The notes under the pieces: generated by a model
Databases searched by the model: none
What the model saw: the letters and a program-made list of their open reading frames with translations, nothing else
Told to the model about the DNA's origin: nothing
From: Sandaracinaceae bacterium
Lineage (GTDB): Bacteria; Myxococcota_A; Polyangia; Polyangiales; JAFGIB01
NCBI GenBank assembly: GCA_017881145.1
Contig: JADGRG010000202.1
Coordinates: 1-5,986 of the forward strand
Direction: 5' to 3'
Length of the DNA: 5,986 nt
Part shown: positions 1 to 5,986 of the stretch, in pieces
How positions within the stretch are numbered: position 1 is the first letter of the stretch
Layout: every line of letters begins with the position of its first letter
Translations under genes and position numbers: made by a program

Positions 1-1649
1 AGGATCTCCTGATAGGCGCCGGTCAAGAAGATACCCATCATATAAGGCTCGTCTGCCTTGACCGGGTGGACTTCGAGCACGGGCTTGGGATCTTCCACGT
101 CGATGAAGCGGTCGATCTTACCGTCGCTATCGCAGGTGAGATCCGCGATCACGCAGCGCACCGTGGGTTCTTCTTTCAACCGGTGGATAGGCATGATCGC
201 GAAGAGCTGATCGATGCCCCAGGTATCCGGCACCGACTGAAAGATGGAGAAGTTGCCGTAGTAGATGGCCGCCATCTCGTTTTCGAGGTCGGCGACCTCT
301 TCGGGCACGCGCTTGAGCCTGCGCGCGGTCACGGAGATCTTCTCGCAGCAGGCCCAGAACAAGCGCTCGGCCACGGCGCGCTCACGCAGGCTCAAGTAGC
401 CGAGTTTGAAGAGACTCTCGGCTTCTTCTTTGCCTTGCTGGGCGTCGTGGTAGGCCTCCTGCAAGTTCTTCGGCTGCACGCCCTTCCAGGTTTGGTAGAG
501 CTGCAAGATCACGCGGTTGGAGGTCGATGGCGGCTCTTGCGGCTCGCCGGGACGCACCTCGTGCGTGCCCACCACTTCGAACACCAACACCGACTGATGC
601 GCCGCCGTCGCACGACCGCTCTCGCTGATAATGGTGGGAGGAGTCACGCTGGCCTTGTTGCAGGCTTCTTGAATCGCCGCGACCACGTCGGCGGCGTACT
701 CCTGAACGTTGTAGTTCTTGCTGGCGTGGAAGTCGGTCTTGCTGCCGTCGTAGTCGACGGCGAGACCACCGCCCACGTCGAAGTACTTCATGCCGGCGCC
801 CAGCTTGGCGAGCTCGACGTAGAGGTTGGTCGCCTCCTGCATGGCGTTCTTGATGGAGATGATGCTGGAGATCTGAGAGCCGATGTGGAAGTGCAGAAGC
901 TGCAAACAATCCAGCATGTCACACGCCGCGAGACGGTCGCAGACCTCGACGATTTCGCTGACGGTCAGGCCGAACTTGGCGCGGTCACCGGCCGAGTCCT
1001 TCCAGCGCCCGACGCCGCGCGAGCTCAGCTTGGCGCGCACGCCCAGCGTGGGGCGAATGCCGGTCTTGGCCGCAGCATCGAGCGCAAAGCCCAGCTCTTC
1101 GATGCGCTCCAGCACGACGATCACGGTCTTGCCGAAGCGCTGAGCGAGGAGCGCGGTCTCGATGTACTTGCGGTCTTTGTAGCCGTTGCAGACGATCAGG
1201 CCGTTGGGATCGCTGATGGCCGAGAGCGCGATCAGCAGCTCGGGCTTGGAGCCGGCTTCGAGGCCGTAGTGCCAGGGCTGACCGAACTCGACCACCTCGT
1301 CGATGAGATGCTTCTGCTGGTTGACCTTGACCGGGAACACACCGCGGTAGATGCCGGGGTAGTCGTAGTCCTTGATGGCTTTGCCGAAGCACTCGTTCAG
1401 CCGCTTGATGCGGTCGCGCAGGATGTCGCTGAAGCGAATCAGGAGCGGCGCGTCGAGGCCGCGAGCGCGCAGGTTGTGCACCAGGTCATAGAGGTCGATC
1501 TAGCGGTCGGGCTTCTCGGGGTCGGGACGGACCTCGACGGTGCCGCGCTCACTGATCGAGAAATACGGCTCACCCCAACCGCGAATCTGGTAGCGCTCCG
1601 CGCTCTTGGCGATGCTCCAGCCCGGCACCTCGTCATCCTCTTCGCTCAC
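1..1649 (-). CDS. speA: Biosynthetic arginine decarboxylase SpeA (3' end beyond window; in-frame TAG at codon 50)
   Basis: PLP-dependent fold-III decarboxylase converting L-arginine to agmatine and CO2, the first step of the agmatine route to putrescine and spermidine; cytoplasmic. Reading leftward from a GTG at 1649, the frame shows the SpeA N-terminal motif YQIRGWGEPYF (codons 20-30), the PLP-lysine motif FPVKVNQQ (Lys108), EAGSKPELL, IVCNGYKDRKYIETALL, LLHFHIGSQ (His253), DVGGGLAVDYDG (from 291), ISESGRA (Glu343), the catalytic-cysteine motif LTCDSDG (Cys506) and MGIFLTGAYQEIL at the window edge. The family is usually about 630-660 residues, so roughly the last 100 lie outside. The start is fixed by a GGAGG box 7 nt upstream and by N-terminal conservation. 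Oddity: codon 50 is TAG, between PEKPDR and IDLYDLVHNL. The frame is otherwise intact, so this is a recent nonsense mutation, a recoded stop or a base error. If translation restarted, GTG at codon 57 (1481) is the nearest candidate, without a visible RBS. The family call is near certain; function of this copy is not. Confidence 0.95.
1500..1502 (-). other. In-frame TAG stop inside speA
   Basis: Counting from the GTG at 1649, this triplet is exactly codon 50 (147 bases downstream). Both sides belong to the same SpeA reading frame: the N-terminal SpeA motif precedes it and IDLYDLVHNLRARGL...PLLIRFSDIL follows with no shift. A single substitution from CAG (Gln), AAG (Lys), GAG (Glu), TCG, TTG, TGG or TAC/TAT would give TAG. 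I see the stop directly; whether it exists in the living genome cannot be told from the window. Confidence 0.93.
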
Positions 1650-1656
1650 TGCCAGA

Positions 1657-1661
1657 CCTCC
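1657..1661 (-). promoter_or_regulatory. Ribosome binding site of speA
   Basis: On the minus strand GGAGG lies 7 nt before the GTG at 1649, a canonical Shine-Dalgarno and spacing. It decides the start: it places initiation so that the conserved N-terminal motif is included upstream of the internal TAG, and so argues that the gene was until recently a full-length working speA. Confidence 0.8.
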
Positions 1662-1787
1662 GCGCACCAGGTTCAAGAAGGCGCGCCCTTCTCTACGGCC
1701 TAGTGCGCGGGTTTACCAGCAAAATTCGTCGAGAAGAGCGCCCCCAGGCAGGAAGCCTCCGCGCTGATTCACCGCTATACTCGGCGA
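1662..1787. promoter_or_regulatory. Divergent intergenic region between speA and the VWA lipoprotein gene
   Basis: These bases separate two genes pointing away from each other, so both promoters would be expected here. A short hairpin (GAAGG at 1677-1681, CCTTC at 1687-1691, five-base loop) lies in the presumed speA leader just ahead of its Shine-Dalgarno. No convincing -35/-10 pair for speA is visible. Toward the VWA gene only the TATACT hexamer at 1776-1781 stands out. No operator or riboswitch is recognisable. Confidence 0.4.
1776..1781 (+). promoter_or_regulatory. Possible -10 box (TATACT) directly upstream of the VWA gene
   Basis: TATACT differs by one base from the TATAAT consensus, and its end lies six bases before the GTG start at 1788. 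A transcript started at the usual distance would begin at or next to the start codon, suggesting a leaderless mRNA; consistent with this, no Shine-Dalgarno is visible before the GTG. No good -35 hexamer sits 16-18 bases upstream, so this is a weak call and could be a chance match. Confidence 0.3.
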
Positions 1788-3038
1788 GTGCGGGTCCAAT
1801 GCTTCGCTCCGCGGCGTGAAGCCTCGCGCCTGTCCGTGCTCGGATGGGGCCTGGTAGCCTTGCTGGCGACGGCGGTCGCGTGTCGAGCGAGTGACAAACG
1901 CGGCTCGGTCTCGGTCGGCTCGGCGGAGGGCGCACCCTACGACGGCGGGCCCTTCGCGAACGTGGCTGCGCCGGACAACAACGCGCCGAGCTACTTGGAC
2001 GCCTCCTCGTGTGGTGGCTCGACCATCTCTGCCTCGACGCGCAAGGTGAACCTACTGCTCGTGGTCGACGCCTCCGGCAGCATGGACGGCATCCCGGTCG
2101 GCTACGACCAGAGCAAATGGCAGACCTTGAGCTCCGCGCTCGGCACGGCCTTGGCGCGCGTCAAGAACACCATGTCGCTCGGGCTCGAGCTCTTCCCTGG
2201 TACCGATGTCACCGGCTCGGCCACCAGCAGCCAGTGTGATCTGCCCGCGGACTCCGCCATCCCAGTGCCGGTCGACGTGGGCAGCAGGAGCCTGCCGAAG
2301 ATCGTCGCAGCCTTGACAGCGAACCGCCCCGGCGGCGGCACACCCACCGCGGCAGCGTTGCAGCTCGCACTCGGCTACTTCGTCAGCGGACCCGGCAGCA
2401 AGCTCGACGGCGACTCCTATGTCTTGCTGGCAACCGACGGCGGCCCCAACTGCAACTCGGCACTGACCTGCACGGCGGCGAGCTGCACCTTCAACCTCGA
2501 CGGAACCTGCAAGCCAAGCGGGGCCAGCAACTGCTGCGACCCCAAGCAGACCGGCGTGGCCACGGCACCCACAGGTTGCCTCGACGACGTCGCGACCAAA
2601 GCCGCGATCGACGCGCTGCGCGGCGCAGGCATCAAGACCTTCGTGCTGGGCATCCCCGGCAGCGAGGCCTACCGAGCGCCGCTCGACATGTTCGCAGTGG
2701 CGGGCGGCGAGGAGAGCGCCATCGCGCCACACAAGTACTTCGCGGTCTCGGCCAACGGCGGCATCGGCGGGCTCAACACCGTCCTCTACTCCATCACCAA
2801 GGAGCTGATCACCGTTTGCAGCCTGCAGCTCACCTCGGCACCGCCCGACCCGCAGCAGCTGAACGTCAAGGTCGATGGAAAAGTCGTTGCACAGAGCGGC
2901 GCCGACGGCTGGGCGCTCGACACCCAGACCGATCCGCCGACCATCGTGCTCCAGGGCGCAACCTGCGACGCCGTGCAGTCCAAGGGCGCGCAAAGCGTGG
3001 CGATCATCTATGGATGTCCGACGGTTGTGATCCCGTGA
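1788..3038 (+). CDS. VWA-domain lipoprotein with intact MIDAS and Cys-rich insert
   Basis: Predicted envelope lipoprotein of 416 residues. N-terminus: basic region (RREASR), hydrophobic stretch VLGWGLVALLATAVA, and Cys32 in an acceptable though not classical lipobox (AVA-C). A low-complexity spacer (about 33-85) leads to a von Willebrand factor A domain: VNLLLVVDASGSMDG supplies the MIDAS residues Asp94, Ser96 and Ser98; GGGTPTAAALQLAL supplies Thr185; YVLLATDGGPNC supplies Asp217. Such domains bind a divalent metal and commonly a protein ligand. Right after Asp217 an insert carries seven cysteines (222, 228, 233, 241, 249, 250, 264), followed by the rest of the fold (IDALRGAGIKTFVLGIPG). The tail (about 340-416) is a separate segment ending in AIIYGCPTVVIP, with cysteines 344, 393 and 410. 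GTG 1788 is the only reasonable start: the frame is open back to a TAG at 1701 but has no better initiator. The ligand and role are unknown; surface binding is inference. Confidence 0.88.
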   Translation: MRVQCFAPRREASRLSVLGWGLVALLATAVACRASDKRGSVSVGSAEGAPYDGGPFANVAAPDNNAPSYLDASSCGGSTISASTRKVNLLLVVDASGSMDGIPVGYDQSKWQTLSSALGTALARVKNTMSLGLELFPGTDVTGSATSSQCDLPADSAIPVPVDVGSRSLPKIVAALTANRPGGGTPTAAALQLALGYFVSGPGSKLDGDSYVLLATDGGPNCNSALTCTAASCTFNLDGTCKPSGASNCCDPKQTGVATAPTGCLDDVATKAAIDALRGAGIKTFVLGIPGSEAYRAPLDMFAVAGGEESAIAPHKYFAVSANGGIGGLNTVLYSITKELITVCSLQLTSAPPDPQQLNVKVDGKVVAQSGADGWALDTQTDPPTIVLQGATCDAVQSKGAQSVAIIYGCPTVVIP

Positions 3039-3164
3039 CTGAAGAGCTGTCGAAAAATCGGCGCAGAGCGCGCCCGCAGAAAAAACCGCAGGAATACTCG
3101 CGTATTTCGAGGATTTTTTGGCAGGACGAAAGCCGCTATGAGCCATTTTTCGACAGCTCTTGAG
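3039..3164. repeat. 126-bp imperfect palindrome, MITE-like element
   Basis: The ends (3039-3058 and 3145-3164) are inverted repeats matching at 19 of 20 bases, with a perfect 17-bp core AAGAGCTGTCGAAAAAT. Symmetry continues inward imperfectly: GGCGCAGAGCG pairs with the complement GGCTCATAGCG (9 of 11), A6 near 3080-3085 faces T6 near 3114-3119, and AATAC/GTATT (3093-3097, 3102-3106) closes around a TCGC loop at the centre. The whole element could fold into one long hairpin. It begins on the base after the VWA stop codon. If the ends are taken as AGAGCTGTCG (3043 and 3160), TGA flanks both sides, compatible with a 3-bp target duplication but easily chance. It has no coding capacity. It may be a non-autonomous mobile repeat, a REP-like palindrome, or a hairpin protecting or ending the upstream mRNA. 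Confidence 0.75.
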
Positions 3165-3335
3165 CTGCCCCACCCTGACCGAGCGCTGGCTCAGTGTGCC
3201 GGTTCGGAGCGTTTCGGCCCTGCACCCCGCGTGGATGGTGCTGCCCTTTCGTGGTAGGTATCGGCGCAGCTAGTTTCAAGTGGGTGCCTGGGCGCAAAGG
3301 GCGGGCCGCATACCGCGTGGAGCAGCGTGAGCATC
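3165..3335. other. Non-coding leader region before the Cys-rich lipoprotein gene
   Basis: About 170 bases between the palindrome and the next ribosome binding site. I find no coding frame with sensible composition, no tRNA-like fold and no convincing promoter hexamer pair. A short inverted repeat GAGC-GCTG-GCTC lies near 3181-3192. The promoter for the following gene presumably lies here unless transcription comes through from the VWA gene. An in-frame GTG at 3327 is an alternative upstream start for that gene but has a poorer context than 3348. Confidence 0.35.
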
Positions 3336-3342
3336 GAGGAGG
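3336..3342 (+). promoter_or_regulatory. Ribosome binding site of the Cys-rich lipoprotein gene
   Basis: GAGGAGG ends five bases before the GTG at 3348 and is a near-complete match to the anti-Shine-Dalgarno sequence. It selects 3348 over the in-frame GTG at 3327, and gives an N-terminus with basic residues directly before the hydrophobic signal segment, as expected for a lipoprotein. Confidence 0.75.
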
Positions 3343-3347
3343 CATCC

Positions 3348-5986
3348 GTGCAACGACGGCAAGTGTTTGAGTTGAGCGCGACTTTGTTGTTGGTTTGCCT
3401 GGGCGGCGCGTGCCGCGCGCACAACCCCTACATTCTCAGTCGAAGCGGAGCGCAGGAAGGTGCCGACGGCAGCACCCAACCCGGAGCGTTCTCCAACGTG
3501 GATGGCGCATCCGGCCCACTCAGCCAGGATGGCAGCACGCGTCTCGGCCGATGCGTGCCGCGGACCTGCACCGAGCTGCACGCCAGCTGCGGCCCACAGG
3601 GCGATGGCTGCGGCGGGGTCATTGAATGTGGCTCGTGCAGCGCGACTGAAGTCTGTGGCGGCGCGGGACCGAGCCTCTGCGGCGTGCCCAACGCCGGCTG
3701 TGTCGCGAAGACCTGCGCCGAAGTGCAGGCCAACTGTGGCAAGCAAGGTGACGGCTGCGGCGGGGTCGTCGAATGCGGCTCGTGCAAGGCGCCACAGATC
3801 TGCGGCGGCGATGGCGTCGCGAGCGTGTGCGGCGGCGGGGTGCCCAAGCTCGCTGACGGCGGCGTCTGCCTGCCCATGAAGACGTCGTGCGCGCCCGGCG
3901 ATTGCGGGCCTGTCGCTGACGGCTGCGGCGGCCTGATCGTCTGCGGCGCTTGCACGGCGCCGCAAACCTGCGGCGGTGGCGGCTCAGCCAGCGTCTGCGG
4001 TGGCAATAGCGGCTGCGTTCCGACCACTTGCACCAAAGCAGGCGCGAGCTGCGGCCCGATCGGCGACGGCTGCGGTGGCTCACTCGAGTGCGGCACCTGC
4101 ACGGCCCCCGAGATCTGCGGCGGCGGCAGCAAGCCCAGCGTCTGCGGCGGCAGCGTAGGTCACCTGCCGGATGGCGGCATGTGCGTGCCGAACAAGACCA
4201 CGTGTGCGGCCGGCGATTGCGGCCCGATCGGCAATGGCTGTGGCGCGCTCTTGCAGTGCGGCTCGTGCCAGTCGCCGCAGCTCTGCGGCGGTGGCATCAG
4301 CGGTCAGCCCGGCACGCCCAGCAAGTGCGGCGGCACGCTGCCAGACGGCGGCACGCTCTGCCACCCACGCACCTGCCAGCAGGCCGGGGCGAACTGCGGC
4401 CCCATCGGTGACGGCTGCGGCGGCGTGATCCCGAGCTGCGGCGACTGCCCCTTCGCGCAGATCTGCGGTGGCGGCGGCGTGCCCAGCGTATGCGGTCCGA
4501 CCTCAGGCAACGGCCCCGACGGTGGCACTTGCGCGGTGTGCGGATCGATCCCCGACTGCAGCAGCAAGCCGCAGGTGACCAAGCTGACCGGCCGCGTCAT
4601 CACGCCCGGCAAGAGCGACACGGACACCGCCAATCAGGTCGGCGTGCCCAATGCATTCGTCTACATCTTGACCAACGACAATGAGACGTTGCTGCCGGCA
4701 ATCGGTACGGGCATTCCCAAGGACGGCACGGGCAACCTCCTGACGGCATGTGACCGCTGCGACACACAGGACCTGGGTCCGGTGCTCGTGAGCGCAACCA
4801 CCGATGCGACCGGTGCGTTCACCCTCTCGGGCAACATCCCGGTCAACAAGGAGTTCGTGTTGGTCGTGAAGATCGGCAAGTGGCGCCGCGCGCAGAAGTA
4901 CACGCTGGCGCAGAGCGCAGGTTGCGCGACGACAGCGCTACCCCTGACCGTCACGCGTCTACCCCGCACAAAGAGTGACGGTGACGCCGTGAACATCCCG
5001 CACATCGCCGTGTCGACCGGTTACATCGACGCCATGGAATGCGTCTTCTACAAGATGGGCGTCAGCGTCAGCGAGTTCGCGCTACCCGGCGCGGCCGGCA
5101 GCGCCAGCGCGCGCGTGCACATGTACCGGTCGACGGATAATGGCGGCGAGAAGATGGGCTCGGGCGCCACGGCGTACACTGACTTCGCGCCGGACACAGA
5201 TCTCTACCGCGACACCACGCGTCTCAACGGCTACGATATGGTGGTGTTCGACTGCGAAGGCTCAGCCTACGAGGACAACGCCTACGACGTGAACTTGCGT
5301 CAGTACGTCAATCGTGGCGGGCGCATGTTCGCGAGCCACTGGAGCTACACCTGGCTGCACGACAACGGCACGCTCAACTACTCCGCGGCGACAGCGCTCG
5401 ACACACGCCTCGACACCTCGGCCAATTGGCAGTGGCAGAACAACAACAACTTGCCCACGTCTGGCACAGGCTACGTCTCGGTGGGGCGGCCACTGGCGAA
5501 CGCCGCGAAGATCGGCACGTTTGCCAGTTGGTTGGTCAACGAAAGCGCCGTCACGCAGAGCGGCGGTAACTATACCTTCACCATCACCGAGCCACGCGAT
5601 CTCGCCGCCTCGCTGAACACGGGCTCTGAGGAATGGGTCTATCGTTACCCAAACGGCACCGCGAACGGTACGACCGTGCAACAGTACTCCTTCAACACGC
5701 CGTTCACCGCGCCCAGCACTGGCGTCTGTGGGCGCGTTGCGTACAGCGCGTTCCACGTATTGCCCGCCAGCGGCGGCCTCGGCACTGGCTTCACTAACAC
5801 GGTGTTCCCGGCGGGTTGCACCGGTGATCTCTTGGCCCAAGAGAAGGCCCTGCTATATATGTTGTTCGATCTCGCCACATGCGTCAGTGTCGGCCGGATA
5901 CCCGCGCCTCTGGCGTGTGCGCCACTCGATCCCCAGACCACATGCATCGGTTTGTGCGGGACGCCATCGGATGGCTGCGGTGGGAT
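3348..5986 (+). CDS. Large Cys-rich repeat lipoprotein with carboxypeptidase-regulatory-like and ThuA-like domains (3' end beyond window)
   Basis: The frame is open from GTG 3348 to the window end (879 codons, no stop). Order of parts: signal peptide with basic QRRQ, hydrophobic LSATLLLVCLGG and lipobox GGA-C (Cys22); acidic/Gly/Ser spacer (23-68); six Cys-rich repeats (69-394), each with eight cysteines around CGP.GDGCGG..ECG.C; a short CAVCGSIPDC linker; a carboxypeptidase-regulatory-like/CnaB-type beta-sandwich (about 412-520: LTGRVITPG, VPNAFVYILTND, TDATGAFTLSG); then a ThuA/class I glutamine-amidotransferase-like region (about 552-853) with LNGYDMVVFDCEG (Cys636), LRQYVNRGGRMFASHWSYTW (His664), CGRVAYSAFHV and QEKALLYMLFDLATC. 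From codon 857 a seventh Cys repeat begins and is cut by the edge. Proteins with this repeat are frequent in Polyangia and, as I recall, sometimes mislabelled tryptophan synthase alpha chain; nothing here supports that enzyme. Likely lipid-anchored and surface-exposed with many disulfides; ligand and activity unknown. Confidence 0.88.
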   Translation, partial: MQRRQVFELSATLLLVCLGGACRAHNPYILSRSGAQEGADGSTQPGAFSNVDGASGPLSQDGSTRLGRCVPRTCTELHASCGPQGDGCGGVIECGSCSATEVCGGAGPSLCGVPNAGCVAKTCAEVQANCGKQGDGCGGVVECGSCKAPQICGGDGVASVCGGGVPKLADGGVCLPMKTSCAPGDCGPVADGCGGLIVCGACTAPQTCGGGGSASVCGGNSGCVPTTCTKAGASCGPIGDGCGGSLECGTCTAPEICGGGSKPSVCGGSVGHLPDGGMCVPNKTTCAAGDCGPIGNGCGALLQCGSCQSPQLCGGGISGQPGTPSKCGGTLPDGGTLCHPRTCQQAGANCGPIGDGCGGVIPSCGDCPFAQICGGGGVPSVCGPTSGNGPDGGTCAVCGSIPDCSSKPQVTKLTGRVITPGKSDTDTANQVGVPNAFVYILTNDNETLLPAIGTGIPKDGTGNLLTACDRCDTQDLGPVLVSATTDATGAFTLSGNIPVNKEFVLVVKIGKWRRAQKYTLAQSAGCATTALPLTVTRLPRTKSDGDAVNIPHIAVSTGYIDAMECVFYKMGVSVSEFALPGAAGSASARVHMYRSTDNGGEKMGSGATAYTDFAPDTDLYRDTTRLNGYDMVVFDCEGSAYEDNAYDVNLRQYVNRGGRMFASHWSYTWLHDNGTLNYSAATALDTRLDTSANWQWQNNNNLPTSGTGYVSVGRPLANAAKIGTFASWLVNESAVTQSGGNYTFTITEPRDLAASLNTGSEEWVYRYPNGTANGTTVQQYSFNTPFTAPSTGVCGRVAYSAFHVLPASGGLGTGFTNTVFPAGCTGDLLAQEKALLYMLFDLATCVSVGRIPAPLACAPLDPQTTCIGLCGTPSDGCGG
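3552..4529 (+). repeat. Six tandem 8-cysteine protein repeats (49-59 residues each)
   Basis: Units start at the first cysteine at 3552, 3699, 3867, 4014, 4182 and 4359, with lengths 49, 56, 49, 56, 59 and 57 residues. The shared pattern has eight cysteines near unit positions 1, 6 or 8, 13, 20, 26, 29, 35 and 43-44, with CGP.GDGCGG at 13-22 and ECG.C at 25-29. Units 1, 2, 4 and 6 carry C..xTC (second Cys at 6); units 3 and 5 carry C.P.KT.C..GDC (second Cys at 8). Units 2, 4, 5 and 6 end in a DGG-containing linker. The even cysteine number suggests four disulfides per unit. These are degenerate coding repeats, not CRISPR repeats. Confidence 0.85.

Noticed and set aside
66..1703. 545-codon plus-strand open frame opposite speA
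   Set aside because: It is codon-aligned antisense to speA, so it would stop only where speA uses TTA, CTA or TCA, which high-GC genes avoid. Its translation is a low-sense mix rich in V, L, D, A and H with no recognisable motif, while the minus frame is unmistakably SpeA.
3093..3120. Classical Rho-independent terminator within the palindrome
   Set aside because: Short stems such as CTCG/CGAG lie before a T6 run, but the stem is only 4 bp with a 7-base loop and the T run is followed by GG; the larger palindrome explains the symmetry better. Termination here stays possible but unproven.
2052..3173. 373-codon minus-strand open frame opposite the VWA gene
   Set aside because: The plus strand shows signal peptide, full MIDAS and a family-typical C-terminus; the minus translation is Ala/Gly/Arg/Val-rich without domain features and runs through the palindrome.
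3428..4132. Minus-strand Pro-rich open frame with repeating PPPQ/GPQ patterns
   Set aside because: The pattern is the reverse complement of the Cys/Gly repeat codons (GGC, TGC, GCC) of the plus-strand lipoprotein; no start context or domain supports a gene.
3552..4529. Regular repeats resembling a CRISPR array
   Set aside because: Units are degenerate at DNA level, 147-177 bases long, multiples of three and code for a continuous Cys-rich protein; there are no identical short repeats with unique spacers.
3348..5986. Tryptophan synthase alpha chain label for the Cys-rich protein
   Set aside because: No TrpA barrel motifs are visible; the content is lipobox, Cys repeats, a beta-sandwich and a ThuA-like region.

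Overview
The window is high-GC DNA with long open frames, frequent GTG starts and acidic lipoprotein spacers. The two right-hand genes are of a kind typical of large-genome Myxococcota (Polyangia/Sorangium-like bacteria): a VWA lipoprotein with a Cys-rich insert, and a repeat protein built on a 'TC...CGP.GDGCGG..ECG.C' motif. The taxonomic call is an inference from protein style; there is no rRNA or marker gene here.

Layout. (1) Positions 1-1649, minus strand: speA, biosynthetic arginine decarboxylase, cut at its C-terminal end by the window edge. It reads cleanly through 549 codons apart from one in-frame TAG at codon 50 (1500-1502), in the middle of conserved sequence. (2) Positions 1650-1787: divergent intergenic region holding the speA Shine-Dalgarno and a possible -10 box for the rightward gene. 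(3) Positions 1788-3038, plus: a 416-residue VWA-domain lipoprotein with a complete MIDAS signature. (4) Positions 3039-3164: a 126-bp imperfect palindrome with near-perfect 20-bp ends, starting on the base after the VWA stop codon; it looks like a MITE-like or other dispersed palindromic element. (5) Positions 3165-3347: leader region with nothing recognisable except a strong ribosome binding site. (6) Position 3348 to the window end, plus: a very large Cys-rich lipoprotein, open at the right edge (879 codons visible). It has a lipoprotein signal, six 8-cysteine repeats, a carboxypeptidase-regulatory-like beta-sandwich and a ThuA/class I glutamine-amidotransferase-like domain, and then the cysteine repeat begins again at the edge.

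How they fit. speA is a polyamine housekeeping gene with no evident link to the rest. The two rightward genes encode predicted lipid-anchored envelope proteins with similar leaders and similar low-complexity spacers, and plausibly act at the cell surface in binding or adhesion; this is inference. The most checkable oddities are the speA nonsense codon, the palindrome and the repeat architecture of the Cys-rich protein. I see no tRNA, rRNA, CRISPR array, transposase or phage gene.
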